NCBI RefSeq assembly: GCF_000832985.1
Contig: NZ_CP009920.1
Coordinates: 558,001-622,000 of the forward strand
DNA from: Priestia megaterium NBRC 15308 = ATCC 14581
GTDB taxonomy: Bacteria; Bacillota; Bacilli; Bacillales; Bacillaceae_H
Direction of reading: 5' to 3'
Length of the DNA: 64,000 nt
The translations under genes and the position numbers were made by a program. The first letter of the stretch is position 1. Each line of letters opens with the position of its first letter. The notes beneath the pieces are model-generated. The model saw only the letters and a program-made list of their open reading frames with translations, did not search any database and was not told where the DNA came from. This document shows, one piece after another, positions 7,344 through 15,642 of this stretch.

Positions 7344-9059
7344 TCAATTCGCTTTTGCCTTACTTATTGGTCGGATAGTCTTGTATTCTGGTTTCCACAT
7401 AGCTTTTTCTATTAACCTTTCTACATCCTGTTCTTGAAATTTCGATACACCATCTTTAATAGCAGCTTTTGCAACAGCTATAGCCACTGTTTTGGATACG
7501 TTTTGAAGATCTTTAATATGAGGAAGTAACGTATCACCTTTGGTTTGAGTTTCGGCCATATGGGCGACTGCATTTGCAGCTTCAGCGAACATCGTCTCTG
7601 TAAATTTTTCAGCTTTTACAGCAATTGCGCCCAGACCAAGACCGGGAAATACAAATGCATTATTAGCTTGGCCAATTTCATATGTTGTTCCTCTATACTC
7701 CACTGAATCAAAGGGACTTCCTGTTGCAATTAATGCTTTGCCATCTGTCCAATGTATAATATCTTTCGGGATAGCTTCAGCTAACTTAGTAGGGTTAGAT
7801 AAAGGCATAATCACAGGTCTTTCTACATGGCGAGCCATTTCTCTAATCATTTCTTCCTTAAATGCCCCTGTTACTCCCGATGTTCCAATTAGAATAGTAG
7901 GCTTTACTTGTTTGATTACTTCTAACAAAGGTATTTTATTGTCATTATCTTTTTTCCAATTTTTTATTTCTTCTACTTTACGGGCATAAGGCTGCTGGAA
8001 TGAAGCTAAATCATTTATCTCCTCCGTTAACAGCCCTCTATAATCATAGGCCCAAAACCTATCATATGCTTCCTCTTCTGAAAGACCTTCAAGAACCATC
8101 GCACTGTGGATTCGATCAGCGTTTCCAATACCGGCAGAACCTGGTCCAAAGACAACAATACGATGATCTTTTAGGGAGGTCTTTGTAATTTTTAAAGCAG
8201 TCAATACAGCCCCTAATGTAATCACACCCGTCCCTTGAATATCATCATTAAATGTTAAAAGATGATCTCCATACTCTTCTATAATACGTCTGGCATTTTT
8301 ATTCCCTAAGTCCTCCCAATGTAACAATGCTTTTGGGAACTTATTTATTATTTTATTTACAAATTGATCAATAAATTGATTGTAAGCTTCGCCTGTTACA
8401 CGCTCATGGCGATTACCTAAATAAAGCGGATCTTTAAGTAATTCTTTATTATTGGTTCCTACGTCTAACACAATGGGAAGAACACGGCTCGGATCAATAC
8501 CGGCAGCTGCTGTATATACCGCTAACTTACCCACTGCAATGTTAATTCCGCCTACTCCCCAGTCTCCTATTCCAAGAATGCTCTCAGAGTCTGTAACTAC
8601 GATTAAATCAATATCTTCTGAGCTTAATTCTACATTTTCTATCGCTTTGTCCATTTTGTCCGCTTCGTCAATAGACAAATATAGACCATCAGGACGGTGA
8701 TATTGATGGCTATATTCTTGAATAGCTTCTCCAACGGTTGGTGTGTAAATAATCGGTAGCATTTCACTTAAATGATCTTTTAATAATCGATAAAACAATA
8801 CCACATTTCGATTATGCAAATCGTTTAATAAATTATTTTTTTGCAAATCATTTGATGCATTCTTAAACTGTTGATAAGCACGCTGTACTTGTTCTTCTAA
8901 TGTCAGTACGGTGGGCGGTAATAATCCATCTAACTTGAGTTCTTCTCTTTCTCTTTTTGTAAATGCAGATCCTTTGTTTAGATAAGGTCTCGATAAAATA
9001 TTTTTCCCTTTTAATGGTGTTTGAACGAAACTCTTTTGTGCTTCAGCAGAAGATCTCAT
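7344..9059 (-). CDS. NAD-dependent malic enzyme
   Basis: The protein has 571 residues, the length of the large bacterial/eukaryotic malic enzyme class (MaeA/SfcA/MalS). It should convert L-malate and NAD to pyruvate, CO2 and NADH. Motifs: [10 protein letters not shown] in the N-terminal domain, the signature FNDDIQGTG for malate/metal binding (about residue 270), a Rossmann GPGSAGIG (about 305) for NAD, and PLSNPT near 420. It starts at ATG with an AAGGGG site. It stands alone, flanked by its own terminator. B. subtilis has several paralogues (MaeA, MalS, MleA), and I cannot say which one this corresponds to. Confidence 0.95.
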   Translation of the reverse strand: MRSSAEAQKSFVQTPLKGKNILSRPYLNKGSAFTKREREELKLDGLLPPTVLTLEEQVQRAYQQFKNASNDLQKNNLLNDLHNRNVVLFYRLLKDHLSEMLPIIYTPTVGEAIQEYSHQYHRPDGLYLSIDEADKMDKAIENVELSSEDIDLIVVTDSESILGIGDWGVGGINIAVGKLAVYTAAAGIDPSRVLPIVLDVGTNNKELLKDPLYLGNRHERVTGEAYNQFIDQFVNKIINKFPKALLHWEDLGNKNARRIIEEYGDHLLTFNDDIQGTGVITLGAVLTALKITKTSLKDHRIVVFGPGSAGIGNADRIHSAMVLEGLSEEEAYDRFWAYDYRGLLTEEINDLASFQQPYARKVEEIKNWKKDNDNKIPLLEVIKQVKPTILIGTSGVTGAFKEEMIREMARHVERPVIMPLSNPTKLAEAIPKDIIHWTDGKALIATGSPFDSVEYRGTTYEIGQANNAFVFPGLGLGAIAVKAEKFTETMFAEAANAVAHMAETQTKGDTLLPHIKDLQNVSKTVAIAVAKAAIKDGVSKFQEQDVERLIEKAMWKPEYKTIRPISKAKAN

Positions 9060-9385
9060 ATGTTATCCCCTTTCTGTTCTTAAAAGAATGTAAAAAACCA
9101 ATGTTTTTCTTATATCATAGATCTCATTATGGGTAACCAAGATGTTTTCTTGTTACATACAATACCTTTAAACGAAGATGCTCTTCCCTAAACATATAAT
9201 TAAGGCAGCACTCTAGTTTGTATTCAGATAGGTCAAGTGGAAAGAAGCTTTATATGTTATGCTTTTTGGACGTTAACATAGTTACCTAAAGAAAAATTAG
9301 TTTTACCATAGTCCTCTTCAGCAAACTAAAGCTTCAGCGGTTAAAAACCTTTCTCTCGTATCATAATAATTTCGAGGTGAAAGAT
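9060..9385. other. divergent intergenic region
   Basis: This stretch lies between the malic enzyme and nrnB genes, which point away from each other. It must hold both promoters. I see no RNA, repeat or clear operator, only AT-rich sequence and a short dyad GGTTAAAAACC near 9340. Confidence 0.5.
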
Positions 9386-10576
9386 ATGTATAAACTGTTA
9401 TCACATACGGATTTAGATGGAGTTGGATGCGGAGTTTTAGCAAAGTTAGCTTTTGGAGATAGAATAAAAATTCGTTATAACTCTATTGCATCGCTTAACC
9501 GTGAAGTAGAATGGTTTTTAGAAAATGAAGAAAGAAATACACATTTATTTATCACGGATTTATCAGTAAACGAAGAGAATGAAAAAAGACTTGAAGAGTT
9601 TTATCAAACAGGAGGAAAAGTCCAGCTGCTTGATCATCATAAAACAGCTCTTCATTTCAACGAATATGAATGGGGACACGTTGTCGTAGAAGACAACGAA
9701 GGGAGCTTAGCCTCGGGAACGTCCTTGTTTTATGAATACCTTATAGAAAATGAACTTATCCAGACTTCCAATGCGGTTGATGAATTTGTAGAACTAGTAA
9801 GGCAGTATGATACTTGGGAATGGGAAAAGAACAACAACCAAGAAGCACACAGGCTAAATGCTCTCTTCTTTTTAATATCTATTGACGAGTTTGAAGAAAA
9901 AATGGTTAACAGACTTCAAAACAGTGACCACTTCTTTTTTGACGAGTTTGAACAGAAGATATTAGATATGGAAGAAGATAAAGTAGAACGTTATATTCGT
10001 CGAAAAAGACGAGAATTGGTGCAAACCTCTATAGATGACTATTTGGCAGGGATCGTGTACGCTGAATCGTATCATTCAGAACTTGGAAACGAATTAGGAA
10101 AAGAATATCCTCACCTTGATTACATTGCCATGTTAAATATGGGAGGAAAACGAATTAGTCTTCGGACCATTCATGATCATGTGGATGTATCAGAAGTTGC
10201 TGGTCACTATGGAGGCGGAGGTCACGCAAAAGCTGCTGGATGTTCGTTAACTAATGAAGCTTATAACCAGTTTGTAACAGATACATTTCATCTGGATCCT
10301 GTACGAGAGGATGCAAGAAGAAACCGATATAATTTGAAAGAATCTTCATCTGGTTCTCTCTACGAAACTCAAAATGATGATATGTTCCTTGTTTCTCTTC
10401 AGAATGAAGATGAATGGATAATTGAAAATAGCAAAGGGCTATCGATTCATACATTTAAAAGCTTTAAGGAAGCAGAAATCTTTTTAAAAAGGAATTATGC
10501 CGCCTGGTTAGTAAGAGATGATATCTTTGTAAAGTATTTAATAAGGTATATAAAAAAACTAAAGCACGGAGAATAA
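9386..10576 (+). CDS. nrnB: oligoribonuclease NrnB, DHH/DHHA1 phosphoesterase
   Basis: The start is taken at ATG 9386 because GAGGTGA lies 6 bases upstream; a GTG at 9377 is inside that site. The product has 396 residues. DHH motifs: HTDLDGVG (H7, D9, D11), the metal-binding LLDHHKTAL (D83-H84-H85), and the DHHA1 glycine motif YGGGGHAKAAG near residue 280. Length and motifs match B. subtilis NrnB (YngD), which degrades 2-5-mer nanoRNAs and pAp-type molecules. The C-terminal ~90 residues after DHHA1 are family-specific. It is a single gene without operon partners. Confidence 0.88.
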   Translation: MYKLLSHTDLDGVGCGVLAKLAFGDRIKIRYNSIASLNREVEWFLENEERNTHLFITDLSVNEENEKRLEEFYQTGGKVQLLDHHKTALHFNEYEWGHVVVEDNEGSLASGTSLFYEYLIENELIQTSNAVDEFVELVRQYDTWEWEKNNNQEAHRLNALFFLISIDEFEEKMVNRLQNSDHFFFDEFEQKILDMEEDKVERYIRRKRRELVQTSIDDYLAGIVYAESYHSELGNELGKEYPHLDYIAMLNMGGKRISLRTIHDHVDVSEVAGHYGGGGHAKAAGCSLTNEAYNQFVTDTFHLDPVREDARRNRYNLKESSSGSLYETQNDDMFLVSLQNEDEWIIENSKGLSIHTFKSFKEAEIFLKRNYAAWLVRDDIFVKYLIRYIKKLKHGE

Positions 10577-10619
10577 GCACCGAAACATATTTTGATTCAT
10601 CTAATGAATGAAAGACCCA

Positions 10620-10849
10620 GAAAAGCTATTAAACGAAAATGAAGTAGCTTTCCTTTCCCCCAGCTCCGCTTGAACGTTCAGGATCAGGTTTGGATAATAT
10701 TCCATGCGGAGCATGTTTTCAAGATCCAGAAGTCGCAGCGGCTATCTTCATGGAGATAGCCGCTGGTATAGTTGCTTATAGCTAATTAATTGGCTCGTCT
10801 ATTCGGAAAGATATTGCAGTGATGTTTGGTCAAATTCACAGATTGCAAA
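10620..10849 (+). pseudogene. fragment of a DUF3231 gene
   Basis: This stretch aligns base by base with the intact DUF3231 gene at 35919-36431 (its part 36117-36343). Shared stretches include GAAAAGCTATTAAA and TTTGGTCAAATTCACA, and there is a diverged version of the DPEVAAAISLDIAAGLVA region. It has frameshifts, a TAA inside, and no start or end, so it is a decayed partial duplicate. Nothing else is seen between nrnB and the DinB gene. Confidence 0.75.
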
Positions 10850-10945
10850 CACTGAGCTTTCTATAAATGCCCAAAAATGTTTCTTAGAAAATAGGGACAT
10901 TATGGTAACTAGTTTTATCTATGATATACATATTATCTAATTGGT

Positions 10946-11416
10946 TTAATCCCATATCCTAGGTCGATCAACCTCCATGATTCTCAAATACTGTAAGAGT
11001 TGTCCAGCGTGTACGGATTCATGATAGCCTATCCGCATCAACATATCCCCTAAAGAACGAATATAACCAACATCTGAACGGTCTATTTTAATATTAGTTA
11101 AATCTTCTTCAGAAAAAGTAGTAATCATGTCTAAAAATTGTTGATGGTAGGATGCTGCAAACTCCAATTCATCCTTTATAGATTGTAAGGGTCTTTTTTC
11201 AAAAGGAGAATCAAATTCCTTTAAGCTGCCCAAATTTTCGATAGCTAGATGATAATAGTATTCTGACTCCAAGACATGACGAACCATTTCTATGCATGTC
11301 ATAGCTTCTTTATCCGGCTTCCAATCGAGTTTATCATCAGGAATTGCTTGCCAAACCTTTATACTTCTTCTTCTAATCTCTTTTATATTTAATACTATCG
11401 CATCTGTTCCATTCAT
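10946..11416 (-). CDS. DinB family protein
   Basis: The start is chosen at ATG 11416 (MNGTDAIVLN), 7 bases after AGAGGAGG; two upstream ATGs would overlap that site. The product has 156 residues and the four-helix DinB fold. The metal-ligand histidines are visible in MVRHVLESEYYYH (first two positions) and YHESVHAGQL (third). The family includes thiol transferases and metal-dependent hydrolases, mostly uncharacterised. The specific reaction is unknown. It is monocistronic. Confidence 0.8.
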   Translation of the reverse strand: MNGTDAIVLNIKEIRRRSIKVWQAIPDDKLDWKPDKEAMTCIEMVRHVLESEYYYHLAIENLGSLKEFDSPFEKRPLQSIKDELEFAASYHQQFLDMITTFSEEDLTNIKIDRSDVGYIRSLGDMLMRIGYHESVHAGQLLQYLRIMEVDRPRIWD

Positions 11417-11621
11417 TTCCATACCTCCTCTTATCATCATTTTACATCATTTCCCCAAAACAAAGAGGTGAATTTTCAACTAAACTTATTTCAAATATTC
11501 ATGGTTCTTATGCTGAGTATAATAACTTTCATCCTTAAACGCTTAATAACAAGCTGTATACCATTGGTTAAAACAGCAGGTATTAGTACTAATCACTATA
11601 CATGTCCCTATTTAACAAATA

Positions 11622-11652
11622 AAAAAAGCTAGCATAAAGCTAACTTTTTTAA
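11622..11652 (-). terminator. terminator of yjcZ-like gene
   Basis: AAGTTAGC/GCTAGCTT stem with a 5-base loop, followed by a T-run on the minus strand. It is 26 bases past the stop. Confidence 0.75.
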
Positions 11653-11677
11653 GTTAGAGAGAAAGGCAGGCTAATAA

Positions 11678-11830
11678 TTAGCAACCGCCAAATCCTCCCC
11701 AACAAGCACAGCCAATAATGATTAATAAGATAAACAGCACGATAATTAAAGCAAAACCACTGCCACCGCCGTAACCGCAGCCGCCGCCATAACCATAGCC
11801 ACAACCTCCGCCATAACCGCCAAAGAACAT
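11678..11830 (-). CDS. YjcZ family sporulation protein
   Basis: The 50-residue product starts at ATG 11830 with an AAGGAGGTG site. Residues 1-25 are Gly/Tyr/Cys-rich ([17 protein letters not shown]). The rest is the family signature: [20 protein letters not shown], one membrane helix, then a Gly/Trp/Cys tail. Family knowledge: YjcZ-like peptides are abundant in spore-formers and made in the mother cell. A CATATGCTA box at 11860-11868 fits a sigma-K -10. A second copy lies at 12118. A longer frame on the same strand is a shadow. Confidence 0.88.
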   Translation of the reverse strand: MFFGGYGGGCGYGYGGGCGYGGGSGFALIIVLFILLIIIGCACWGGFGGC

Positions 11831-11859
11831 AAACTTCACCTCCTTCTCGTTCATACATT

Positions 11860-11868
11860 TAGCATATG
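11860..11868 (-). promoter_or_regulatory. sigma-K type -10 box
   Basis: CATATGCTA matches CATANNNTA exactly on the minus strand, 30 bases before the yjcZ-like start. The -35 position reads GC instead of AC, so this is a partial match only. Confidence 0.4.
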
Positions 11869-12072
11869 ATGAAAAACGAAATTTGCTCCACGAAGTGGAT
11901 AGACTACGTTTTATATCACTATAAATAAAAAAATAATAACCTTTTAGTTTCTTTTACATACAATGAAGCATCCTCAGATCCCATATATGAGTTTTACTCC
12001 CTCTGCAATAGATTGTTTGTATTCCGCCCAATCAGTTCTATTGCGTATAAAAGTTGCCCCGCACAACCTAGA

Positions 12073-12110
12073 ATAAAAAAGTCTTTCTCACATTAGAGAA
12101 AGACTTTTTT
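12073..12110. terminator. terminator after second yjcZ-like gene
   Basis: AAAAGTCTTTCTC with loop ACATTA and its complement; T-runs on both strands. It lies just after the stop of the gene at 12118 on the minus strand. Confidence 0.85.
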
Positions 12111-12117
12111 ATTCTTA

Positions 12118-12225
12118 TTAATAGCCAAATCCGCGGCCGTAACAGCTGCATCCAATAATGACAAGAAGAATAAACAGGACAACTAATAAAGCAAAACCAG
12201 AACCAGCTCCACCATAACTAGACAT
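12118..12225 (-). CDS. YjcZ family sporulation protein (short)
   Basis: The 35-residue product starts at ATG 12225 after AAAGAGGTG. It has a short Gly/Ser head (MSSYGGAG), then the family core SGFALLVVLFILLVIIGCSC and a YGRGFGY tail. It is a shorter paralogue of the gene at 11678, with the same membrane helix and Cys pair. It is probably made during sporulation (family knowledge). No database-type name beyond the family is justified. Confidence 0.85.
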   Translation of the reverse strand: MSSYGGAGSGFALLVVLFILLVIIGCSCYGRGFGY

Positions 12226-12385
12226 ACAAACACCTCTTTTCGTGGTATTTAACTAAAAGAAAAGACTTTAAATATACATGGGTTAAGGTATTATATGTAG
12301 ACATAGCTCATATCGATTGGATTTTGGTCAAAAATAGGCTACTTTGTTTAACGATTGCTAGATAACATTATAAATTTCACATAGT

Positions 12386-12421
12386 AAAAACCCTTCATTG
12401 TTAAAATGAAGGGGCTTTTTT
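12386..12421 (-). terminator. terminator of cotD-like gene
   Basis: CCCTTCATT/AATGAAGGG stem, 5-base loop, with an A-run before it (T-run on the minus strand) and a T-run after it. It is adjacent to the cotD-like stop codon. Confidence 0.85.
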
Positions 12422-12426
12422 GGCTA

Positions 12427-12765
12427 TCAGCACCAAGGACGAGGTCTAGGAGGGCAGCTTGGAGCACAAAAATGTTGATGCGTTTCCTGACATACAACGG
12501 ATTCTGTATGCGGGAATGAGTGCATATATTTATAATTTTTTTGATAAACATTTGTGGTATGACTAGGATGCACCACTGGCACAAACACATCTTGACCAGT
12601 AAAAGATGTATTTTGTTTAACTGGGTCATACTGAGCAGGCATAGTTTGAGAAGGTAATTGGCCACATGGTTTAGCTGGAGGATAACCGCAGTTACCTTGC
12701 TGAGGATACATAGCCCCTTGATAACCACCATAATTAGAGTGCTGATAAGGATAGTTGTTTCTCAT
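12427..12765 (-). CDS. cotD: CotD family spore coat protein
   Basis: The 112-residue product has a Tyr/Gly/Gln-rich head (MRNNYPYQHSNYGGYQGAMY). Then comes the CotD core: DPVKQNTSF, VFVPVVHPSHTTNVYQKNYK, and HSFPHTESVVCQETHQHFC, followed by a Pro/Arg/Cys tail. CotD is an inner-coat morphogenetic-type component, rich in His and Cys. Upstream at 12803-12830 is a near-perfect sigma-K promoter, as expected for a late mother-cell coat gene. An overlapping frame at 12348-12731 is a shadow. Confidence 0.85.
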   Translation of the reverse strand: MRNNYPYQHSNYGGYQGAMYPQQGNCGYPPAKPCGQLPSQTMPAQYDPVKQNTSFTGQDVFVPVVHPSHTTNVYQKNYKYMHSFPHTESVVCQETHQHFCAPSCPPRPRPWC

Positions 12766-12802
12766 ATTAAAAATCTTCTCCTTTCTGTTAGTAGACTCCT
12801 CT

Positions 12803-12830
12803 TACTGTATGTGAAACAACCATAGAATGT
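12803..12830 (-). promoter_or_regulatory. sigma-K promoter of cotD-like gene
   Basis: On the minus strand: AC at 12830-12829, a 17-base spacer, then CATACAGTA at 12811-12803. This fits the sigma-K consensus AC-N16/17-CATANNNTA exactly. Confidence 0.65.
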
Positions 12831-12847
12831 TTGGACAAATACCTAAA

Positions 12848-12874
12848 GAAGACCCTAATTATTTAGGGTCTTTT
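12848..12874 (-). terminator. terminator
   Basis: AAGACCCTAA/TTAGGGTCTT stem around a short AT loop. It lies downstream of the small gene at 12952-13140. Confidence 0.75.
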
Positions 12875-12951
12875 CTACTAAGAGAAAAAGAAATGTGTAT
12901 CCTTAGTAACATAGCTATGAGACTAAGAAATAAAAGGTTTTTTAATGCCCA

Positions 12952-13140
12952 TTATTCCTCAAGATTAACATCCATCGCTCCGTTATCAATATTATTTAAA
13001 ATGGTTTTGTTTTTATCGTCTAATTCATTACGTAAAAGTGAATTACGCGTCGCTTCGTATAAATCGTAGCTTCTTTCATCAACTGGAGAATTATGATCTT
13101 CACATATCATTTTTTCTGATTCTTTAGAGTGATCTGCCAT
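12952..13140 (-). CDS. small acidic hydrophilic protein, 62 aa
   Basis: The start is ATG 13140 (MADHSKESEK), 7 bases after AGAGGAGGTGA; the frame also has a GTG at 13149, inside the ribosome site. The product has no hydrophobic segment, is rich in Asp/Glu/Asn, and ends AMDVNLEE. I do not recognise it. A perfect CATACTA box lies at 13160-13166, and the gene sits among sporulation genes, so it may be a small spore protein (inference). Confidence 0.6.
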   Translation of the reverse strand: MADHSKESEKMICEDHNSPVDERSYDLYEATRNSLLRNELDDKNKTILNNIDNGAMDVNLEE

Positions 13141-13159
13141 ATCAGTCACCTCCTCTGTA

Positions 13160-13166
13160 TAGTATG
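13160..13166 (-). promoter_or_regulatory. sigma-G/F type -10 box
   Basis: CATACTA on the minus strand, 20 bases before the start of the 62-aa gene. The -35 region (TTATGT) matches poorly, and the leader would be very short, so this is tentative. Confidence 0.3.
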
Positions 13167-13270
13167 TGAGTTGATTAGAAAAAACATAAGAACTTTATCT
13201 GGCTACCGTTGGGTAAGGTTTAATCAACGGTTAGCTGTTTCTATATATTGTGTTTACATATGACCTAATA

Positions 13271-14014
13271 TTAGGTGGACACAACCGTTTCTTGAGCATG
13301 CTTTTGAATGATTTCTGGAACTTCCAGCAACGAATTAACGGTTATCAATTTACCTTTTGGCGCAACATCAATTTTAACTTGGTTGTAGCTCCACTCCAGT
13401 TCAGAAGGTACGTGAATCGCATGTATTCCAGCTTCTACTGCCGGTCTTATATCGGTTTTTAATGAATTGCCAATCATCCAAGTCTTTTTTGGATCGTACT
13501 TAATTTGGTTTAGTATTTCTTTTAATGCAGCTGTATCTTTTTGTTCAGAAATAAATACCCTTTTTTCAAAGTATTTAGCTAGCTCTAGCTGAACAATTTT
13601 TCTACCTTGATTTTCCTCGTCTCCACCTGTGTGTAAGTAGAGATCATGTCCTTGTTCTTTAAGCTTATCTAATACTTCATACATATTTGGCAAAGGCTCT
13701 ATCGGTACTTCAAATACACTTTGACCAATTTTTTTGACTCTTTGGACTCTATCTTCATGGATATCTTGATGATTTTGTTCACTAAAAAATAAATAAGTAG
13801 CTACTAATGATTCTGGAAATCGGGAAGAGTGAAGGCCATGCTTTTCGATACTTTTTAAATCTATCTCTAACTGCTTTTGTTTTATTTCTTCCTTAGTCAG
13901 ATTCTCAAACCATTCCTGCAATTGAGCCACAAAAGCATTTATGGTGTCTCTAAAATATTTATTACAGTGAACAAGCGTATCGTCTAAATTAAAAAGTAGG
14001 GTTTGCTTCTGCAT
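13271..14014 (-). CDS. HAD-superfamily protein with altered nucleophile motif
   Basis: The 247-residue product has the HAD layout: motif I at residue 7 onward, a helical cap (about 20-95), motif II LHTGG (about 125), and motif III/IV WMIGNSLKTDIRPAVEAG near 182-199. Motif I reads LLFNLDDTLVH where the family has FDLDDTL: the first, nucleophilic Asp is Asn (codon AAT). The second Asp and Thr are present. Without the nucleophile, phosphatase activity would be impaired. It may be a non-catalytic or slow member, or a base error. It stands alone among sporulation genes. Confidence 0.8.
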   Translation of the reverse strand: MQKQTLLFNLDDTLVHCNKYFRDTINAFVAQLQEWFENLTKEEIKQKQLEIDLKSIEKHGLHSSRFPESLVATYLFFSEQNHQDIHEDRVQRVKKIGQSVFEVPIEPLPNMYEVLDKLKEQGHDLYLHTGGDEENQGRKIVQLELAKYFEKRVFISEQKDTAALKEILNQIKYDPKKTWMIGNSLKTDIRPAVEAGIHAIHVPSELEWSYNQVKIDVAPKGKLITVNSLLEVPEIIQKHAQETVVST

Positions 14015-14166
14015 TTCGTTAAATCCTTTCTACAATGGATGTACAGACAATATATGAAAAAACACTAACCATTTTTATTACCTATCCACACCTAACACGA
14101 AGGTGAATTTCCCAATAGTTAGGTACAAGCAATTGATTACTATACTGAAATGAAAATATTTAGTGG

Positions 14167-14205
14167 AAAGACCCTTCTAGCGTATAAAATAGAAGGATCT
14201 TTTTA
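14167..14205 (-). terminator. terminator
   Basis: AAAGACCCTTCTA pairs with TAGAAGGATCTTT; T-runs flank both sides. It lies 29 bases past the stop of the small gene at 14234. Confidence 0.75.
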
Positions 14206-14233
14206 TAAGGTAAAAAGCTGCAGGATATTCCTG

Positions 14234-14416
14234 CTAATAAATATAACGTTCAAAATGCTTTCTATTCATGTTCGTTTTGAACGTAGAGGTACTCAGTCCT
14301 GAACGATTTATTAGTGGTTGGCTGCCTTCGCCTTCTTTAGGTATATTCATTTCAAGACCTTGTATAGTGAAAGGATCATACATATACGTTGTTCGTTCAG
14401 TTTCTGTGTGCGACAT
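14234..14416 (-). CDS. small protein, 60 aa, unrecognised
   Basis: The start is ATG 14416 (MSHTETERTTYMYDPF), 6 bases after AGAGGTGA; a GTG at 14425 overlaps that site. The product is hydrophilic with a Thr/Ser/Asn-rich second half (STSTFKTNMNRKHFERYIY). There is no membrane segment and no known motif. Its own terminator follows. The setting between CotD-like and SASP genes suggests a spore-associated peptide, but the sequence does not show this. Confidence 0.55.
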   Translation of the reverse strand: MSHTETERTTYMYDPFTIQGLEMNIPKEGEGSQPLINRSGLSTSTFKTNMNRKHFERYIY

Positions 14417-14548
14417 TAACTTCACCTCTATTAATAGTCCTCATTTTTTTAAATCATGTTAACTCGTTTACAGCAGGTTCTTTAATGAAAATATCTGCGT
14501 TTCATAGGTCTTTTCGCTTAAAAAGACCGCCGTTTTCTACTTTTTTTA

Positions 14549-14755
14549 TTAAGTTGTAATTTCTTGTGGATCTTCGCCTTCAAGGTCAGTGAAGAAATTT
14601 TCTAAGGTTTCCCTCGGATCAAGAGCACGCCCATCTTCTTCGACAATACGGTTAAGCGTAGGGTCATTATTGCTATCTTTATTTTTATAGTTGTTATAAT
14701 CAACTCTTTCTGCAATTCCTGAATTATCAACGCCTTTAAAGTCTTTCTTTGGCAT
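14549..14755 (-). CDS. small acidic protein, 68 aa, unrecognised
   Basis: ATG at 14755 follows a strong TAGGAGGTG site. The product is highly charged (MPKKDFKGVDNSGIAERV ... FFTDLEGEDPQEITT), with no hydrophobic helix. It is not recognised. It is divergent from the GTG-started gene at 14942, so the 186-base gap holds two promoters. It may belong to the same group of small sporulation genes. Confidence 0.6.
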   Translation of the reverse strand: MPKKDFKGVDNSGIAERVDYNNYKNKDSNNDPTLNRIVEEDGRALDPRETLENFFTDLEGEDPQEITT

Positions 14756-14941
14756 AAAAACACCTCCTAGCCCTATTGTTTGAAAATTTGAAGATAAAAT
14801 AAGTGGAAGGTTAAGTTATATTTTTATTTCCCGAGAATTAATTAGATACTTGTTGCAAAGAGCCATGTACAACATGCTTAATTGTTTTACGAACTGGGGA
14901 AACTAAATCGTCAAAACTTACTTTACTGAGGAGGAATATAA

Positions 14942-15106
14942 GTGGAAGGAAATCCAAGCACAAGACAGTTTCAGGATGATTTAAAGCAGTATCAAATGCC
15001 AGATTCAGTAAAACAACAAAAATCTGGAACTTATCGAGTTGGATTTGAATCAAACACTGGAATTGAAAAAGTACAGAATCAGCAAGAAGGAAAAGAAAAG
15101 AAATAA
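14942..15106 (+). CDS. small Gln-rich protein, 54 aa, possibly gamma-SASP-like
   Basis: GTG at 14942 follows GAGGAGG by 7 bases. The 54-residue product is rich in Gln, Lys and Ser. The stretch SGTYRVGFESNTGIEKVQNQ loosely recalls the gamma-type SASP repeat (FGTEFASETD...QQ), including the Phe-Glu-Ser pattern. It is too short and divergent for a firm call. An opposite-strand frame (14838-15116) is a shadow. It is followed closely by another small gene at 15149 on the same strand. Confidence 0.6.
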   Translation: MEGNPSTRQFQDDLKQYQMPDSVKQQKSGTYRVGFESNTGIEKVQNQQEGKEKK

Positions 15107-15148
15107 GCTTGATCATTTTATACTTTTACATGACGAGGAGGGCATCCC

Positions 15149-15355
15149 ATGGATCAACAAAAAATGTTAGCAAATGAATTAAGTAACATGCTTACAGAAA
15201 ATAAGCTGCCGATTACAATTGAAGAAGATATCCATGAAATCTGCAGAGGTTTACAATCAGGTGAAATCAGCGTGAATGATTTGAAGGAAAAAGATCCTTT
15301 TGTTGTAAATGCAGTTCAAGAAGCAATGGATAGAATCAATAAACCTAACTCTTAA
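15149..15355 (+). CDS. small helical protein, 68 aa, unrecognised
   Basis: ATG at 15149 has a GAGGAGGG site. The product is predicted helical and acidic (MDQQKMLANELSNMLTENKL ... EKDPFVVNAVQEAMDRINKP), without a membrane segment. It lies 42 bases after the small Gln-rich gene and ends before a strong terminator at 15417-15448, so the two are probably co-transcribed. No family is recognised. Confidence 0.6.
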   Translation: MDQQKMLANELSNMLTENKLPITIEEDIHEICRGLQSGEISVNDLKEKDPFVVNAVQEAMDRINKPNS

Positions 15356-15416
15356 AATAGATATAAAAAGCAATCCTTTGAGGCAGCTTTTTGAATATTG
15401 ATCGTTTTCATCAAGC

Positions 15417-15448
15417 AAAAGACTAACTCTTTATAGAGTTAGTCTTTT
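15417..15448. terminator. terminator
   Basis: AAAAGACTAACTC/GAGTTAGTCTTTT stem with loop TTTATA. It ends the 14942-15355 unit and could also act on leftward transcripts. Confidence 0.85.
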
Positions 15449-15477
15449 GTCCTTCAAATAATATACCCATGGACATG

Positions 15478-15592
15478 AAAAAAGAATGACAAACGAGTTG
15501 TCATTCTCTCTCCTACACATGGCAAGCTTTTAGTTTTTAGTCACAAGGAAATGAAACATCTAATCCCACTTTTTACAGTGTCGGTTGTTTCT
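15478..15592 (-). ncRNA. predicted sigma-G dependent small RNA (copy 1)
   Basis: Reading leftward from the promoter at 15599-15628, the predicted RNA is ~115 nt and has no convincing reading frame. The first ~40 nt fold into a closing stem GAAACA/TGTTTC (15591-15586 with 15558-15553) around an inner hairpin CACT/AGTG (15570-15567 and 15580-15577). The 3' end is a textbook terminator, AGAATGACAA/TTGTCATTCT plus six T (15506-15478). The same promoter and fold recur upstream of the second SASP gene at 35161-35271, with a different 3' hairpin. CsfG, the known sigma-F/G RNA of spore-formers, is an obvious relative to test. I infer this RNA; nothing here proves expression. Confidence 0.5.
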
Positions 15593-15598
15593 AAAAAT

Positions 15599-15628
15599 TA
15601 GTATGTCATCCTAACAAGAAAATATACA
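15599..15628 (-). promoter_or_regulatory. sigma-G type promoter, reads away from SASP gene
   Basis: On the minus strand: TGTATA (15628-15623), 17-base spacer, CATACTA (15605-15599). This is a full match to the forespore consensus TGNATA-N17/18-CATACTA. It lies back to back with the forward SASP promoter. Confidence 0.6.
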
Positions 15629-15642
15629 TCCATTATTTACCA

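Noticed and set aside
11649-11858. 69-aa frame with many Arg and Trp on the minus strand
   Set aside because: It is the out-of-frame shadow of the Gly-rich yjcZ-like gene at 11678-11830.
12348-12731. 127-aa frame overlapping cotD
   Set aside because: Same strand, other frame than the CotD-like product; no family features, no ribosome site.
14838-15116. 92-aa antisense frame
   Set aside because: It lies opposite the small GTG-started gene at 14942, which has a strong ribosome site and an SASP-like composition.
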